NCBI GenBank assembly: GCA_029945665.1
Contig: JAQSCZ010000001.1
Span: 1 to 62,121, forward strand
Origin: a bacterium
GTDB taxonomy: Bacteria; Bacteroidota; Bacteroidia; NS11-12g; UBA955
DNA length: 62,121 nt
Reading direction: 5' to 3'
Positions within the stretch are counted from its first letter, which is position 1, and each line of letters begins with the position of its first letter. The notes under the pieces are model-generated. The model had not been told where the DNA came from and did not search any database. It saw only the letters and a list, made by a program, of their open reading frames with translations. Shown piece after piece: positions 26,382 through 34,463 of the stretch. Both the position numbers and the translations under genes were made by a program.

Positions 26382-26873
26382 TTATTTTAAGCATTTAAAA
26401 TAATCAAAAGGCTCCAAGCAATCCTTGCATTTATAGAGTGATTTGCAAGCCGTACTGCCAAATTCACTTATTAATTCCGTATTGGTGCTATTGCACAATG
26501 GACATTCAATATTTTTAGGCTTACTGAACAATTCATTGCTCACCTGGTATTGTGGTGGAGCAATGCCGTATGCTTTGAGTTTTTCCTTGCCCTTCTCGCT
26601 CATCCAATCTGTTGTCCAAGCGGGAAATAAAATCGTATTAATTACCACAGGAATATGATAAGAGCTCATCAGAATCTTAATATCAGTTTCTATCGCATTC
26701 ATAGCAGGACAGCCACTATAGGTTGGCGTGATTGTAATTTCCGCTAAATTATCCTTAATAGATACTTGTCTTATTACACCTAGGTCGACCACTGTTAATA
26801 CTGGCACTTCTGGATCGCAAACCTGTTCAAGTAATTGCCATATTTCTGCTTCGGTATGCGTAATTGTCTCCAT
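26382..26873 (-). CDS. paaD: PaaD-like phenylacetyl-CoA epoxidase maturation protein
   Basis: A 163-residue protein. Residues 1-100 are the DUF59/MIP18 domain, with CDPEVPVLTVVDLGVIR and TYSGCPAMNAIETDI. The C-terminus is a zinc ribbon (CPLCNSTNTEL, then CKDC). This two-part layout is characteristic of PaaD, needed for assembly of the PaaABCE ring-epoxidising monooxygenase, rather than of the shorter general SufT protein. It lies about 10 kb from paaABC on the same strand and has its own promoter, so it is not part of that operon. The symbol is given because of the zinc ribbon and the presence of paaABC in the window. Confidence 0.85.
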   Translation of the reverse strand: METITHTEAEIWQLLEQVCDPEVPVLTVVDLGVIRQVSIKDNLAEITITPTYSGCPAMNAIETDIKILMSSYHIPVVINTILFPAWTTDWMSEKGKEKLKAYGIAPPQYQVSNELFSKPKNIECPLCNSTNTELISEFGSTACKSLYKCKDCLEPFDYFKCLK

Positions 26874-26880
26874 GTTACTG

Positions 26881-26888
26881 CAAAAATA
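26881..26888 (-). promoter_or_regulatory. -7 box for paaD (nearly leaderless)
   Basis: The minus strand reads TATTTTTG, ending 7 nt before the ATG at 26873. Transcription should begin within a few bases of the start codon. Confidence 0.45.
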
Positions 26889-26908
26889 AGTTAAATTTTG
26901 TCGGCTTC

Positions 26909-28441
26909 TTAAATTCTTTCGATACGCAATATAATGTCGCCAATTTGCAACAAATCGATAATTTCTAAACCTTCTGTTATTTCACCAAAAATGGTGTAAC
27001 GCCCATCGAGGCTAGGCGTAAAACCATGGGTAATAAAGAACTGCACGCCTTCCGAATCCTTGCCAGCAGAGGCCAAACCAACCGATCCTTTTTTATACGT
27101 TAGTACCGATGAGAATTCACTGCGCTGGGTCCAATTGAGCGCTCCCCATCCATCGCCTCTTGGACAACCGCCTTGTACTACAAATTCGGGTACCATGCGA
27201 TGAAAGTATTTTTGATTGTAAAAGCCTTGGTCTACCAACTTTAAAAAATTGACAACAGAACCAGGTGCTTCGTTGACATAACAACTTAAAACCATTATTC
27301 CTTTGGTAGTCGTAATTTTTACTTTTTCTAATGCCTTTAATTTATTGGCGTATTTCCAATCAATTGGATGATTAAAAAGAGGTACTTTGTACTGGTAATC
27401 TCTCAGCTCCAATTGGCAAATGGCTTTCTCTATTTCCACCCAAGCCTCATAGTCTTGTGGCATAATGATCCCACTTTGCAGTTTTTTTAAATAGGCAACA
27501 TCAACACCATTAGCAACCCATAAACTGTCCTTTCTTATTTTCTCAACCGCCATTGCAATAAATGCAAGGTTTTTGCTCTCTAGACAACGTTTTACAAAAG
27601 CGGCATCAAATGGCATCGTCGCAATAGATTGCTCGACACAATAAGAGGTTAAAAAATGACCTTCATTCGTAAAAGCTAAACTATCGTATACGACTTTGCT
27701 TACTTGGTATTTTTCTAACCATTTTACTTTCTGGTAGGCATCCTTATATTGTTTTAACGAATCAAAACATGCTTTATCGTCAATAGGTAGTTTACTAAGT
27801 GGTAATGGAGCAGGCAATTTAATTTTTATCCGATTCAAATAATTTTCAACATATAGAATAAATGGATCTTTGGTAGCAAAAGCAAGCTGACTGACTTTTT
27901 GATGGATTAAATTGCTTTTTAGATTTCTTCTAGCAGCAAAAAAAACACCCCGTGAATACCCTCCGCCTATTTCCGAATCAGTAAATACCAAATTTACCGT
28001 TTCATAAAAGGTTAAGGCTTCCGTGGTAGCGCATTTTCCAATAGATTCGAGTAAGGTACGTTTAACAATGGTTTCCTTTTCTTTGGTATAAGCAGAGATG
28101 AGAATGGAACAAAGTCTGTCCAGTCTGTATTGACCGAGACTGTATGCTGCCATATTTCTAACAACTACAGATTGGTCGGCATTTAGTATTTGAATAAGTG
28201 CAGGCAGCGCAAATGTATCTTGAACGGTTCCAAATGCTTGAACCGCCTTTGCTCTGCAACCCTCATTCTTAAATGTAAAATAATTGAGGATTAAAACGGT
28301 GTTGCGTCTATCTTGCAATTCCCCAATTACTTGACGACAATCAGCTACCGGTTTTTCTTTGACCTTAGATTTGACTTGTGTAAATCCAAGCTGAAAGAAC
28401 AGTATAAATGAAATGAATAAACTTATTTTTTTTGAAAGCAT
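26909..28441 (-). CDS. HEAT-repeat/cyclophilin fusion, exported peptidyl-prolyl isomerase
   Basis: About 510 residues from MLSKKISLF (28441); the upstream ATG at 28471 adds 10 residues. A signal peptide ends near GFTQ. Residues about 25-340 are alpha-helical with HEAT-like repeats (VQAFGTVQDTFALPALIQIL, SVVVRNMAAYSLGQY). The last 140 residues are a cyclophilin domain with YFHRMVPEFVVQGG (active-site Arg), VQFFITHG and DGRYTIFGEI. The helical array may hold a client while the cyclophilin isomerises it. It stands alone between paaD and panD. It is a second exported cyclophilin after 10496-11245. Confidence 0.85.
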   Translation of the reverse strand: MLSKKISLFISFILFFQLGFTQVKSKVKEKPVADCRQVIGELQDRRNTVLILNYFTFKNEGCRAKAVQAFGTVQDTFALPALIQILNADQSVVVRNMAAYSLGQYRLDRLCSILISAYTKEKETIVKRTLLESIGKCATTEALTFYETVNLVFTDSEIGGGYSRGVFFAARRNLKSNLIHQKVSQLAFATKDPFILYVENYLNRIKIKLPAPLPLSKLPIDDKACFDSLKQYKDAYQKVKWLEKYQVSKVVYDSLAFTNEGHFLTSYCVEQSIATMPFDAAFVKRCLESKNLAFIAMAVEKIRKDSLWVANGVDVAYLKKLQSGIIMPQDYEAWVEIEKAICQLELRDYQYKVPLFNHPIDWKYANKLKALEKVKITTTKGIMVLSCYVNEAPGSVVNFLKLVDQGFYNQKYFHRMVPEFVVQGGCPRGDGWGALNWTQRSEFSSVLTYKKGSVGLASAGKDSEGVQFFITHGFTPSLDGRYTIFGEITEGLEIIDLLQIGDIILRIERI

Positions 28442-28598
28442 GAAAGCAATATTAGTCAACAAACATAGCATAAAGCCTTTGTTTTTCCAATTACTTAAGC
28501 TTATTAATCAAAGCGCTAGGCACTGTGGATTTATCGAATTTCAAATTCCTTGAAACGGTTTATGAAAGTCAATTACCAAACTATTATATCAAATACTT

Positions 28599-28606
28599 TA
28601 CCTTTG
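28599..28606 (+). promoter_or_regulatory. -7 box for the panD operon
   Basis: TACCTTTG matches TAnnTTTG and ends 10 nt before the ATG at 28617, giving a leader of roughly 5 nt. Confidence 0.5.
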
Positions 28607-28616
28607 CCGCTGATTT

Positions 28617-28961
28617 ATGATGATACAGGTTTTAAAATCGAAGATACACAATGTGAAAATTACTTTCACAGAATTGAACTACATTGGCAGTATTACAGTA
28701 GATGAGGCTTTGCTTGAAGCGGCCAACATGATAGAAAACGAGAAAGTATTGATAGTCAATAACACCAATGGTGAGCGTATTGAAACATACATTATTAAAG
28801 GCGAAAGAGGCAGTGGAATAATTGGACTAAATGGAGCCGCAGCAAGAAGAGGTATGATAGGAGACGAAATTATCATCATCAGCTTCGCCTTAATGGAATT
28901 TGAAGAAGCCAAAACACACCAACCATGGTTGGTATTCCCCAATAAATACAATAAACTTTGA
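28617..28961 (+). CDS. panD: Aspartate 1-decarboxylase
   Basis: A 114-residue pro-enzyme of standard length. The self-cleavage site Gly24-Ser25 (NYIGSITVD) generates the catalytic pyruvoyl group; [33 protein letters not shown] and the SFALME segment are conserved. It makes beta-alanine for pantothenate and CoA. Two adjacent ATGs (28617, 28620) are possible. Its stop overlaps the TTG start of the next gene by 4 nt, so the three-gene unit panD-UPF0104-hldE-C is coupled. The two later genes have no link to pantothenate. Confidence 0.95.
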   Translation: MMIQVLKSKIHNVKITFTELNYIGSITVDEALLEAANMIENEKVLIVNNTNGERIETYIIKGERGSGIIGLNGAAARRGMIGDEIIIISFALMEFEEAKTHQPWLVFPNKYNKL

Positions 28962-29917
28962 ATAAAAAAGACATTATAAAGTATTTAATCTTTGCAGCAG
29001 TAGGTGCATTGGTTGTCTATTTTATTTTGAAAAATTTCGATTTTGAGGCTTTTAAAAACACCATACAAAAAGCCAAAATCCATTTTGTTATTATCTCCGT
29101 ATTGGGAGGTGTATTAGCGGTTTTATTAAGAGCTTTAAGATGGCAATTGCTTTTGAAACCTATGGGCTATAAAACCAAATTGAGCAATGCTTATCATTCT
29201 ACTATGAGTGGTTATTTGGTAAATTTAGGCATACCAAGAGCCGGAGAGGTTTCGCGCTGTGCTTTGATGGCCAAAACCGACAATATACCTGTCAATGTTT
29301 TGGTAGGCACTGTGGTGAGTGAACGCATATTGGATCTTATTATGCTAGCCCTTGTAATTACTAGCACTGTTATTCTTGAATTTGACTTACTATATAATTA
29401 TATAGATGAAAATGTATTGTCAAAATTGGCTTATATAAAAGGACCTATAATTATTACCTTTCTTATTTTAATAATGGGCGCCGTATTTCTTTTTAGATCT
29501 AAAAAACTATTCAAAGGCGGAGGAAAAATTGCGGCCATAATTCAAGGTTTTGCTGATGGGTTGAAAAGTGTATTTACGGTTCAAAAACCCATTCTGTTTA
29601 TTCTTTACACGGTTGGTATTTGGTTTTGTTATTGGATGATGACTTATTTTGTACTGCAAGCTTTTGACTTTACAGAACATTTAGGTGTTACTGGCGGTTT
29701 GTGCACCTTGGTATTTACAAGTTTGGGTGTGATAATACCTGCACCCGCAGGTATTGCAACTATTAAGAGCGTTGAAATTGGCTTATTCCAAATATTTAGT
29801 TTGCCAATTATCCAATCCAATGCTGTTGGCATCGTTTTATTCTTCAGTAATATCATCATGATTATTATTGCAGGAACAATCTCATTTTTAGTCATGGCAT
29901 ATAGAACTAAGGTTTAA
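28958..29917 (+). CDS. UPF0104/lysylphosphatidylglycerol-synthase-TM family membrane protein
   Basis: A 319-residue integral membrane protein with seven to eight transmembrane helices. The family pattern is visible in [16 protein letters not shown], the [27 protein letters not shown] segment, and [17 protein letters not shown]. These resemble the transmembrane half of MprF and the YbhN proteins, but there is no C-terminal synthase domain, so it may act as a lipid-handling or flippase-like protein. The start codon is TTG at 28958, overlapping the panD stop (TTGA). Its last base is shared with the ATG of the heptose gene (TAATG). Confidence 0.88.
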   Translation: MNKKDIIKYLIFAAVGALVVYFILKNFDFEAFKNTIQKAKIHFVIISVLGGVLAVLLRALRWQLLLKPMGYKTKLSNAYHSTMSGYLVNLGIPRAGEVSRCALMAKTDNIPVNVLVGTVVSERILDLIMLALVITSTVILEFDLLYNYIDENVLSKLAYIKGPIIITFLILIMGAVFLFRSKKLFKGGGKIAAIIQGFADGLKSVFTVQKPILFILYTVGIWFCYWMMTYFVLQAFDFTEHLGVTGGLCTLVFTSLGVIIPAPAGIATIKSVEIGLFQIFSLPIIQSNAVGIVLFFSNIIMIIIAGTISFLVMAYRTKV

Positions 29918-30411
29918 TGAAACACCACGAAAAAATTCAAGACAAAATTAAAACCCAATCGGCTTTAATGGAATTTGTCGAACAGGCAAAATCAAATGAC
30001 AAAAGGATTGTATTTACCAATGGTTGTTTTGATATCCTGCACAAAGGCCATGTCGATTATCTATCCAAAGCTGCTGATAAAGGTGATATTTTAATCGTTG
30101 GCGTTAATACAGATGAATCTGTTAAACGCCTGGGCAAATCGCCTAGTCGACCTATCCAAGATGAAGACGCAAGGGCCTATTTGATTGCCTCTTTAGAAAG
30201 TGTTTCTGCTGTCATATTATTCAATGAAGACACGCCTTATGAGTTAATTCAAAAGATTGTGCCCAATGTGTTGGTGAAAGGTTCGGACTATGAACCTTCA
30301 AAAATTGTAGGTTATGACATTGTGATTTCTAACGGAGGCTCTGTTGAAACGATTGATTTTATTGCAGGATATTCTACAACTGCAATTGAGAAAAAAATAA
30401 AAAATACTTAG
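29917..30411 (+). CDS. rfaE2: D-glycero-beta-D-manno-heptose 1-phosphate adenylyltransferase (RfaE2/HldE C-domain)
   Basis: A 164-residue stand-alone cytidylyltransferase-fold protein. The nucleotide-binding motif FTNGCFDILHKGHVDYL contains the HxGH signature; VGVNTDESVKRLGKSPSRP and NGGSVETIDFIAGYSTTAIEKKI follow the RfaE2/HldE C-terminal domain closely. It makes ADP-heptose for lipopolysaccharide cores. There is no kinase domain fused to it, unlike E. coli HldE. It is coupled to the upstream membrane protein gene (1-nt overlap) and converges with the barrel gene at 30408, with 4 bp shared. Confidence 0.92.
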   Translation: MKHHEKIQDKIKTQSALMEFVEQAKSNDKRIVFTNGCFDILHKGHVDYLSKAADKGDILIVGVNTDESVKRLGKSPSRPIQDEDARAYLIASLESVSAVILFNEDTPYELIQKIVPNVLVKGSDYEPSKIVGYDIVISNGGSVETIDFIAGYSTTAIEKKIKNT

Positions 30412-31037
30412 AAGGCAGCCGTTGCACCTATCTGTATGATTGACTTAGCAAAGCCTAATTCAGCATAAGCGCCAATATTGGGTGTGATATAATATTTTAT
30501 ACCAAAGGTGGTTTCAAAACCTATTGGCAATAAATTCGGAAAGGAGATAGACGGTGTAGCATCTTGATCTGTGTATTGAGCGCCTATTTTTATTTTGCCG
30601 GCTTTAATACCTAATCCTAAACCCCAATAGATATCGCCGCGTGAGCCATAATGCTCTGGATTTAACAAATGTAAATTAGCCCGCAAATTAAAAGCAGTGC
30701 TAGTATTCTTTATTGTAATTAAATTAGGCACTAAATCACCGTTAGAATTTCTATAGTTATCTAAAAGATATGAAATTTTAAATTGACTGTGATTAACATT
30801 CAAACCAAGGCCTAACCACCACATAGGACGGTATTCAACTTTAAAATGAAACGGACCTTTGCCTGTAATATTATAATCGGGTTTGTTTTTAAAAGTTTTA
30901 TTAATAAACCCTGAATATCTTGAAAGATTAGGTGCACCCACGCCTATTGAAATATTCCATTTCAATGGTTCTTCCGATTCTGCCTTTAAAAAACAAGCAA
31001 AAACTAGCAGATTGAGAAACAAAAGTATTTTTTTCAC
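30408..31037 (-). CDS. Outer-membrane beta-barrel protein of unknown function
   Basis: About 209 residues if started at the GTG codon at 31037, which places the signal peptide (KKILLFLNLLVFACFLKA) at the N-terminus; the ATG at 31088 would add 17 non-signal residues. The mature part shows alternating amphipathic strands with YRPMWWLGLGLNVNHSQFK and YWGLGLGIKAGKIKIG, and ends in an aromatic (ATAAF), as outer-membrane barrels do. No specific family is recognised. It converges with the heptose gene. Confidence 0.75.
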   Translation of the reverse strand: MKKILLFLNLLVFACFLKAESEEPLKWNISIGVGAPNLSRYSGFINKTFKNKPDYNITGKGPFHFKVEYRPMWWLGLGLNVNHSQFKISYLLDNYRNSNGDLVPNLITIKNTSTAFNLRANLHLLNPEHYGSRGDIYWGLGLGIKAGKIKIGAQYTDQDATPSISFPNLLPIGFETTFGIKYYITPNIGAYAELGFAKSIIQIGATAAF

Positions 31038-31120
31038 TATTACCACACTTAAACATTGCAAATAAACACCTATTGACCGATTATCCAATAGTTTTTATTT
31101 ATGATATTATAGCACCCAAA

Positions 31121-31152
31121 AAAGGCCCTATCGCATTATCGATAAGGCCTTT
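31121..31152 (-). terminator. Intrinsic terminator after the lipoprotein gene
   Basis: AAAGGCCCTATCG pairs with CGATAAGGCCTTT with one mismatch and a short loop. The minus strand continues as seven T's. It follows the stop at 31171 by 19 bp and separates the two minus-strand units. Confidence 0.8.
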
Positions 31153-31170
31153 CAAATCAATTAAAAAACT

Positions 31171-32166
31171 TTAAAGCGCTTTAATAAAACCTTCTAATTC
31201 AAGATTGGTACATTTTACCAGAGAGGTAAAATCAACTTGGGTATCGTCTGTAAGCACAATTTCTTTGATAGCATATTCCAAATCATCTTCCTTTGGCCCT
31301 GTTTTTTTGTATACTAGCACCTTCATTGTTTCGCCCAAAGGCAATTGATAATGGGTTGCTATGGCCTTTTCGGCAGTCAACCAACTACACCATGCGCAGC
31401 AATTATAATTTTTAAACAATAGCAAGGCAGTACTGTTGGTATCATTGCAATTGGCCGGCATTTTTATTCTAAATTTAGAAATCAATGTTTTAAACTTGCT
31501 CCATTCTCTATCAATATTGCAATAACCGAATTTGAAGTAGTTGAACTGAATGTTATAACTACTAAAATGGGCTGTATCTTGTTTCGGAACAATTTGAACT
31601 GTATCCTTTTTCACCCAATCGACTTTATTCAAAGAATCGTCTACATTGTTCTCACCAATCCAAAAATCCATTGGATCGGGTGTATTATTCGTTTGAGGAA
31701 TTTTAATTTGAAATCCACAATTATCCTTCAATTTTAATTCCACACCATTTTGTTTGGCAATTAAATAAAACATACCACCTGACTCTAGCAATTGATTACC
31801 CGAACCCACAGTAACCCCCGAAAACAGCATATCCGCTTTATTCATATACTCAATCAATTCGATATCTGCAGTGCCAGTAACAGCTATATTACCCATATTC
31901 AGGAGGCTATTAGCAGGGAAATAAAAACGACAACCTTTTGCCCCTATAACCCATTGACCGGTTGCAGCATTAATAGTAAATCTTTGTAAAACAGGTGCTG
32001 ATTTTTTAAAGTTGCTCAGTATGCTCACAGTAAAATTAACAACAGGCGTATTAGGTGTATTATTAGATGGCGTAATATAAACGACGGTTCGGTCTTTTTT
32101 GCAAGCTTGGAAACTAAAGACCATGCAGCAGAATATTACTGCGCTAATTAAAAATTTATTTTTCAT
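31171..32166 (-). CDS. Lipoprotein of unknown function
   Basis: A 331-residue precursor with lipobox FQAC (lipid Cys about residue 22) followed by KKD, so probably outer-membrane anchored. The mature protein has a ZU5-like opening (GCRFYFPANSLLNMGNIAVTGTADIELIEY) often seen in Bacteroidota lipoproteins, and a cysteine-rich segment NYNCCAWCSWL near residue 265. It is followed by the strong terminator at 31121-31152. It lies 20 bp downstream of the barrel gene 32187-32858, suggesting joint transcription. Function unknown. Confidence 0.8.
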   Translation of the reverse strand: MKNKFLISAVIFCCMVFSFQACKKDRTVVYITPSNNTPNTPVVNFTVSILSNFKKSAPVLQRFTINAATGQWVIGAKGCRFYFPANSLLNMGNIAVTGTADIELIEYMNKADMLFSGVTVGSGNQLLESGGMFYLIAKQNGVELKLKDNCGFQIKIPQTNNTPDPMDFWIGENNVDDSLNKVDWVKKDTVQIVPKQDTAHFSSYNIQFNYFKFGYCNIDREWSKFKTLISKFRIKMPANCNDTNSTALLLFKNYNCCAWCSWLTAEKAIATHYQLPLGETMKVLVYKKTGPKEDDLEYAIKEIVLTDDTQVDFTSLVKCTNLELEGFIKAL

Positions 32167-32186
32167 ATTAAATTATATTTTAAAGT

Positions 32187-32858
32187 TTAAAAATCGGTTG
32201 GACATTTATTGTATTTATTCTTTGGTTTACCCTTTGCGCCAAAACAAAGCACTGCGCCAAAGTAATATTGATTCATGGATGTATCGTATACCAATTGCTG
32301 TTCTAGGGCGTATCTTAATCCAATAAAGGGTTGCAGATATAAGCCATTGCGAATTGTGCATTTAGCACCTAACCCTGCCTGGACCAATAATCTGCTGTTG
32401 GGCCAATATGAATTGGCAAGCACGGCATTGTTAAATCTTTCCTCGCCCCATCTTCTATATAAAAGTTGACCACCACCAAAAAGAAAGACATTCACCGTTT
32501 CTGAACGCGGATTCAAAATTAAATTTAACGCTAAATTCACTTCTGTAAAACGGATATTCGCATCTATTAAAGTGGCGTTATTTCTCGTAAAATTCGGGGT
32601 ATACATAGCCCTAGTAAAAACCACTGAGCCATCGATAAAAAAAGTGTTCCCCAAAGTACGGGCTATATAAAAGCCACCAGCAGCTTTGCCTCCTGGCTCT
32701 TTCTGATTGACCACTCTATTATCAGGTGTCTCTAACTTTAAACGGTTGTATGCTATCTTGCCTATTAAACCGAAACGCCATTCAGAAACTTGAGCATTCA
32801 ATTTTGGTAAATTGAAAAGCACTAAACTACAAATTAGCCAGCCTAATAATTGCCTCAT
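32187..32858 (-). CDS. Outer-membrane barrel protein (PorT/OmpA-like fold), unknown function
   Basis: About 223 residues from MRQLLGWLIC (32858). The 39-nt longer frame to 32897 is rejected because only the internal start gives a normal signal peptide (ending near LNAQ). Strand-like segments such as AGGFYIARTLGNTFFIDGSVVF and LVQAGLGAKCTIRNGLYLQPFIGLRYAL indicate a small barrel. The end (KYNKCPTDF) has a terminal aromatic. It is upstream of and probably co-transcribed with the lipoprotein gene. Confidence 0.75.
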   Translation of the reverse strand: MRQLLGWLICSLVLFNLPKLNAQVSEWRFGLIGKIAYNRLKLETPDNRVVNQKEPGGKAAGGFYIARTLGNTFFIDGSVVFTRAMYTPNFTRNNATLIDANIRFTEVNLALNLILNPRSETVNVFLFGGGQLLYRRWGEERFNNAVLANSYWPNSRLLVQAGLGAKCTIRNGLYLQPFIGLRYALEQQLVYDTSMNQYYFGAVLCFGAKGKPKNKYNKCPTDF

Positions 32859-33012
32859 TACCCTTAAGACGTAATAAAAGTATAAAACGTGTCTCAAACT
32901 TCTAAATATATTTTATAAATGCGGCTATCATTCATTTTTTAAAATTCACAAGTGTTTAGTCGACTAAAAAGCAGCTTTATTGAGCAATTTTGATGAAGCC
33001 CTAACAATGTAG

Positions 33013-33020
33013 TACTTTTG
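33013..33020 (+). promoter_or_regulatory. -7 box for the 33031 gene pair
   Basis: TACTTTTG matches TAnnTTTG and ends 10 nt before the ATG at 33031. Confidence 0.45.
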
Positions 33021-33030
33021 CAGTTCAGTT

Positions 33031-33414
33031 ATGATGACCGAGGACTTATTAAAAACCTATTTAAACAGCCTAAGATTGGATTTGAATTTATTCAAAGATG
33101 CCATTAAGGAAGTAAGCGAAGACATAATTAAAGAAGGATTCAGCGCCTTTCCAATTTTCATAGCCCATCAAGCAGAAGTAAAATTGGGTGAGGTAATACT
33201 CGACCGTGATGAGCTGGGTATTAACTTCACCATTCAAGCAAGCACACTTGAGGAATTTGTGAGTCGCAATATTATTAAACCAGGCAATGCCGATCGATTT
33301 AAAGATGCCTTTAAAGATCCTGCCAAATTTTGTTGTATTTTTTTAGTGACAGAGTATGGCGGACAATTTGTATTTGTGCCATTCGAAATTACCGAAGTCG
33401 AAAAGCCTGAATGA
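33031..33414 (+). CDS. Hypothetical cytoplasmic protein coupled to a glycosyltransferase
   Basis: A 127-residue soluble protein, acidic, with no signal or membrane segment. Conserved-looking parts are GFSAFPIFIAHQAEVKLGE and DPAKFCCIFLVTEYGGQFVFVPF. It may start at either of two adjacent ATGs. The last 4 nt overlap the start of the glycosyltransferase gene (ATGA), so the two are translated together; I see no catalytic motif that would explain the link. Confidence 0.8.
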   Translation: MMTEDLLKTYLNSLRLDLNLFKDAIKEVSEDIIKEGFSAFPIFIAHQAEVKLGEVILDRDELGINFTIQASTLEEFVSRNIIKPGNADRFKDAFKDPAKFCCIFLVTEYGGQFVFVPFEITEVEKPE

Positions 33415-34421
33415 AATCGGTAACCGTTGTTATACTGAATTATAATACGCAAAAGTTTTTAGCAGAATTTTTACCATCCGTTTGTGCCACCAATTATTCA
33501 AATTTAAAAATAATAGTGGCCGACAATGCCTCTACAGATCATTCGGCAGAATTTGTAAAACAATATTTCCCACAAATTGAGTTAATTGTTTTAGAAAAAA
33601 ACTACGGTTTTACTGGTGGATATAACCGCGCTCTAAAACAAGTAACAGCAGACTACTACGTATTGCTTAACAGTGATGTAAAAGTTGACCCGAATTGGAT
33701 TCAACCCATGGTAGACTTAGTAGAAAAAAATCCACTAATTGCTGCAGTGCAACCTAAATTACTGTCCTTCCACGAACCTACACATTTCGAATATGCGGGC
33801 GGCAGTGGTGGTTATATAGACAAATATGGTTATCCTTATTGCCGTGGTAGATTGTTTGACACGATAGAGGTAGACAAGGGACAATACAATGATGCAAGAC
33901 CAGTATTTTGGGCCAGTGGCGCCGCTTTGTTTATTAAGTCGGAATTGTATCACAATTTAGGTGGCTTAGATGAAGAATTTTTTGCGCACATGGAAGAAAT
34001 TGACCTTTGTTGGCGACTACAAAACGAGGGACATTTGGTGTGGGTTTGTCCGCAAAGTGTGGTGTACCATGTTGGAGGCGGCACTATGCACAAATCCAAT
34101 CCTCGAAAGACTTATCTTAATTTTAGAAATGGATTGATTTTGCTATTAAAAAATTTACCTAGCAATAAATTATTGCCAGTTATTCTAATGCGTTTGATAC
34201 TCGATCATATTGCAGCATATCGTTTCTTATTTCAAGGCAATTTTGGCGAATTCAAGGCCATTGCAAAAGCGCATTTCCACTTTATTTTTCAAATCGGCAG
34301 ATGGTGGAAGAAGCGCCAGGTCATTAATGGGAATAAGGCCTATTACCAGCCCGAAGTTTACAGAAAGAGTTTGGTTTGGTCTTATTTTAAAAAGGGGAAA
34401 AAATTGTTTTCAGATTTATAA
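33411..34421 (+). CDS. Family 2 glycosyltransferase
   Basis: A 336-residue GT-A fold inverting glycosyltransferase. The opening VTVVILNYNTQKFLAEFLPSV, the DNASTD motif, the LNSDVKVDP metal-binding DxD-like site and DEEFFAHMEEIDLCWRLQNEG (acceptor/catalytic ED) are all intact. The C-terminal 90 residues hold amphipathic or membrane-associating helices (LLPVILMRLILDHIAAY). It resembles rhamnosyltransferases that build surface polysaccharide, but donor and acceptor cannot be told. It is coupled to the small upstream ORF. Confidence 0.92.
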   Translation: MKSVTVVILNYNTQKFLAEFLPSVCATNYSNLKIIVADNASTDHSAEFVKQYFPQIELIVLEKNYGFTGGYNRALKQVTADYYVLLNSDVKVDPNWIQPMVDLVEKNPLIAAVQPKLLSFHEPTHFEYAGGSGGYIDKYGYPYCRGRLFDTIEVDKGQYNDARPVFWASGAALFIKSELYHNLGGLDEEFFAHMEEIDLCWRLQNEGHLVWVCPQSVVYHVGGGTMHKSNPRKTYLNFRNGLILLLKNLPSNKLLPVILMRLILDHIAAYRFLFQGNFGEFKAIAKAHFHFIFQIGRWWKKRQVINGNKAYYQPEVYRKSLVWSYFKKGKKLFSDL

Positions 34422-34463
34422 AAATATTTGAATACTGAAAAAATTGTTTAAGATAAGATTACC

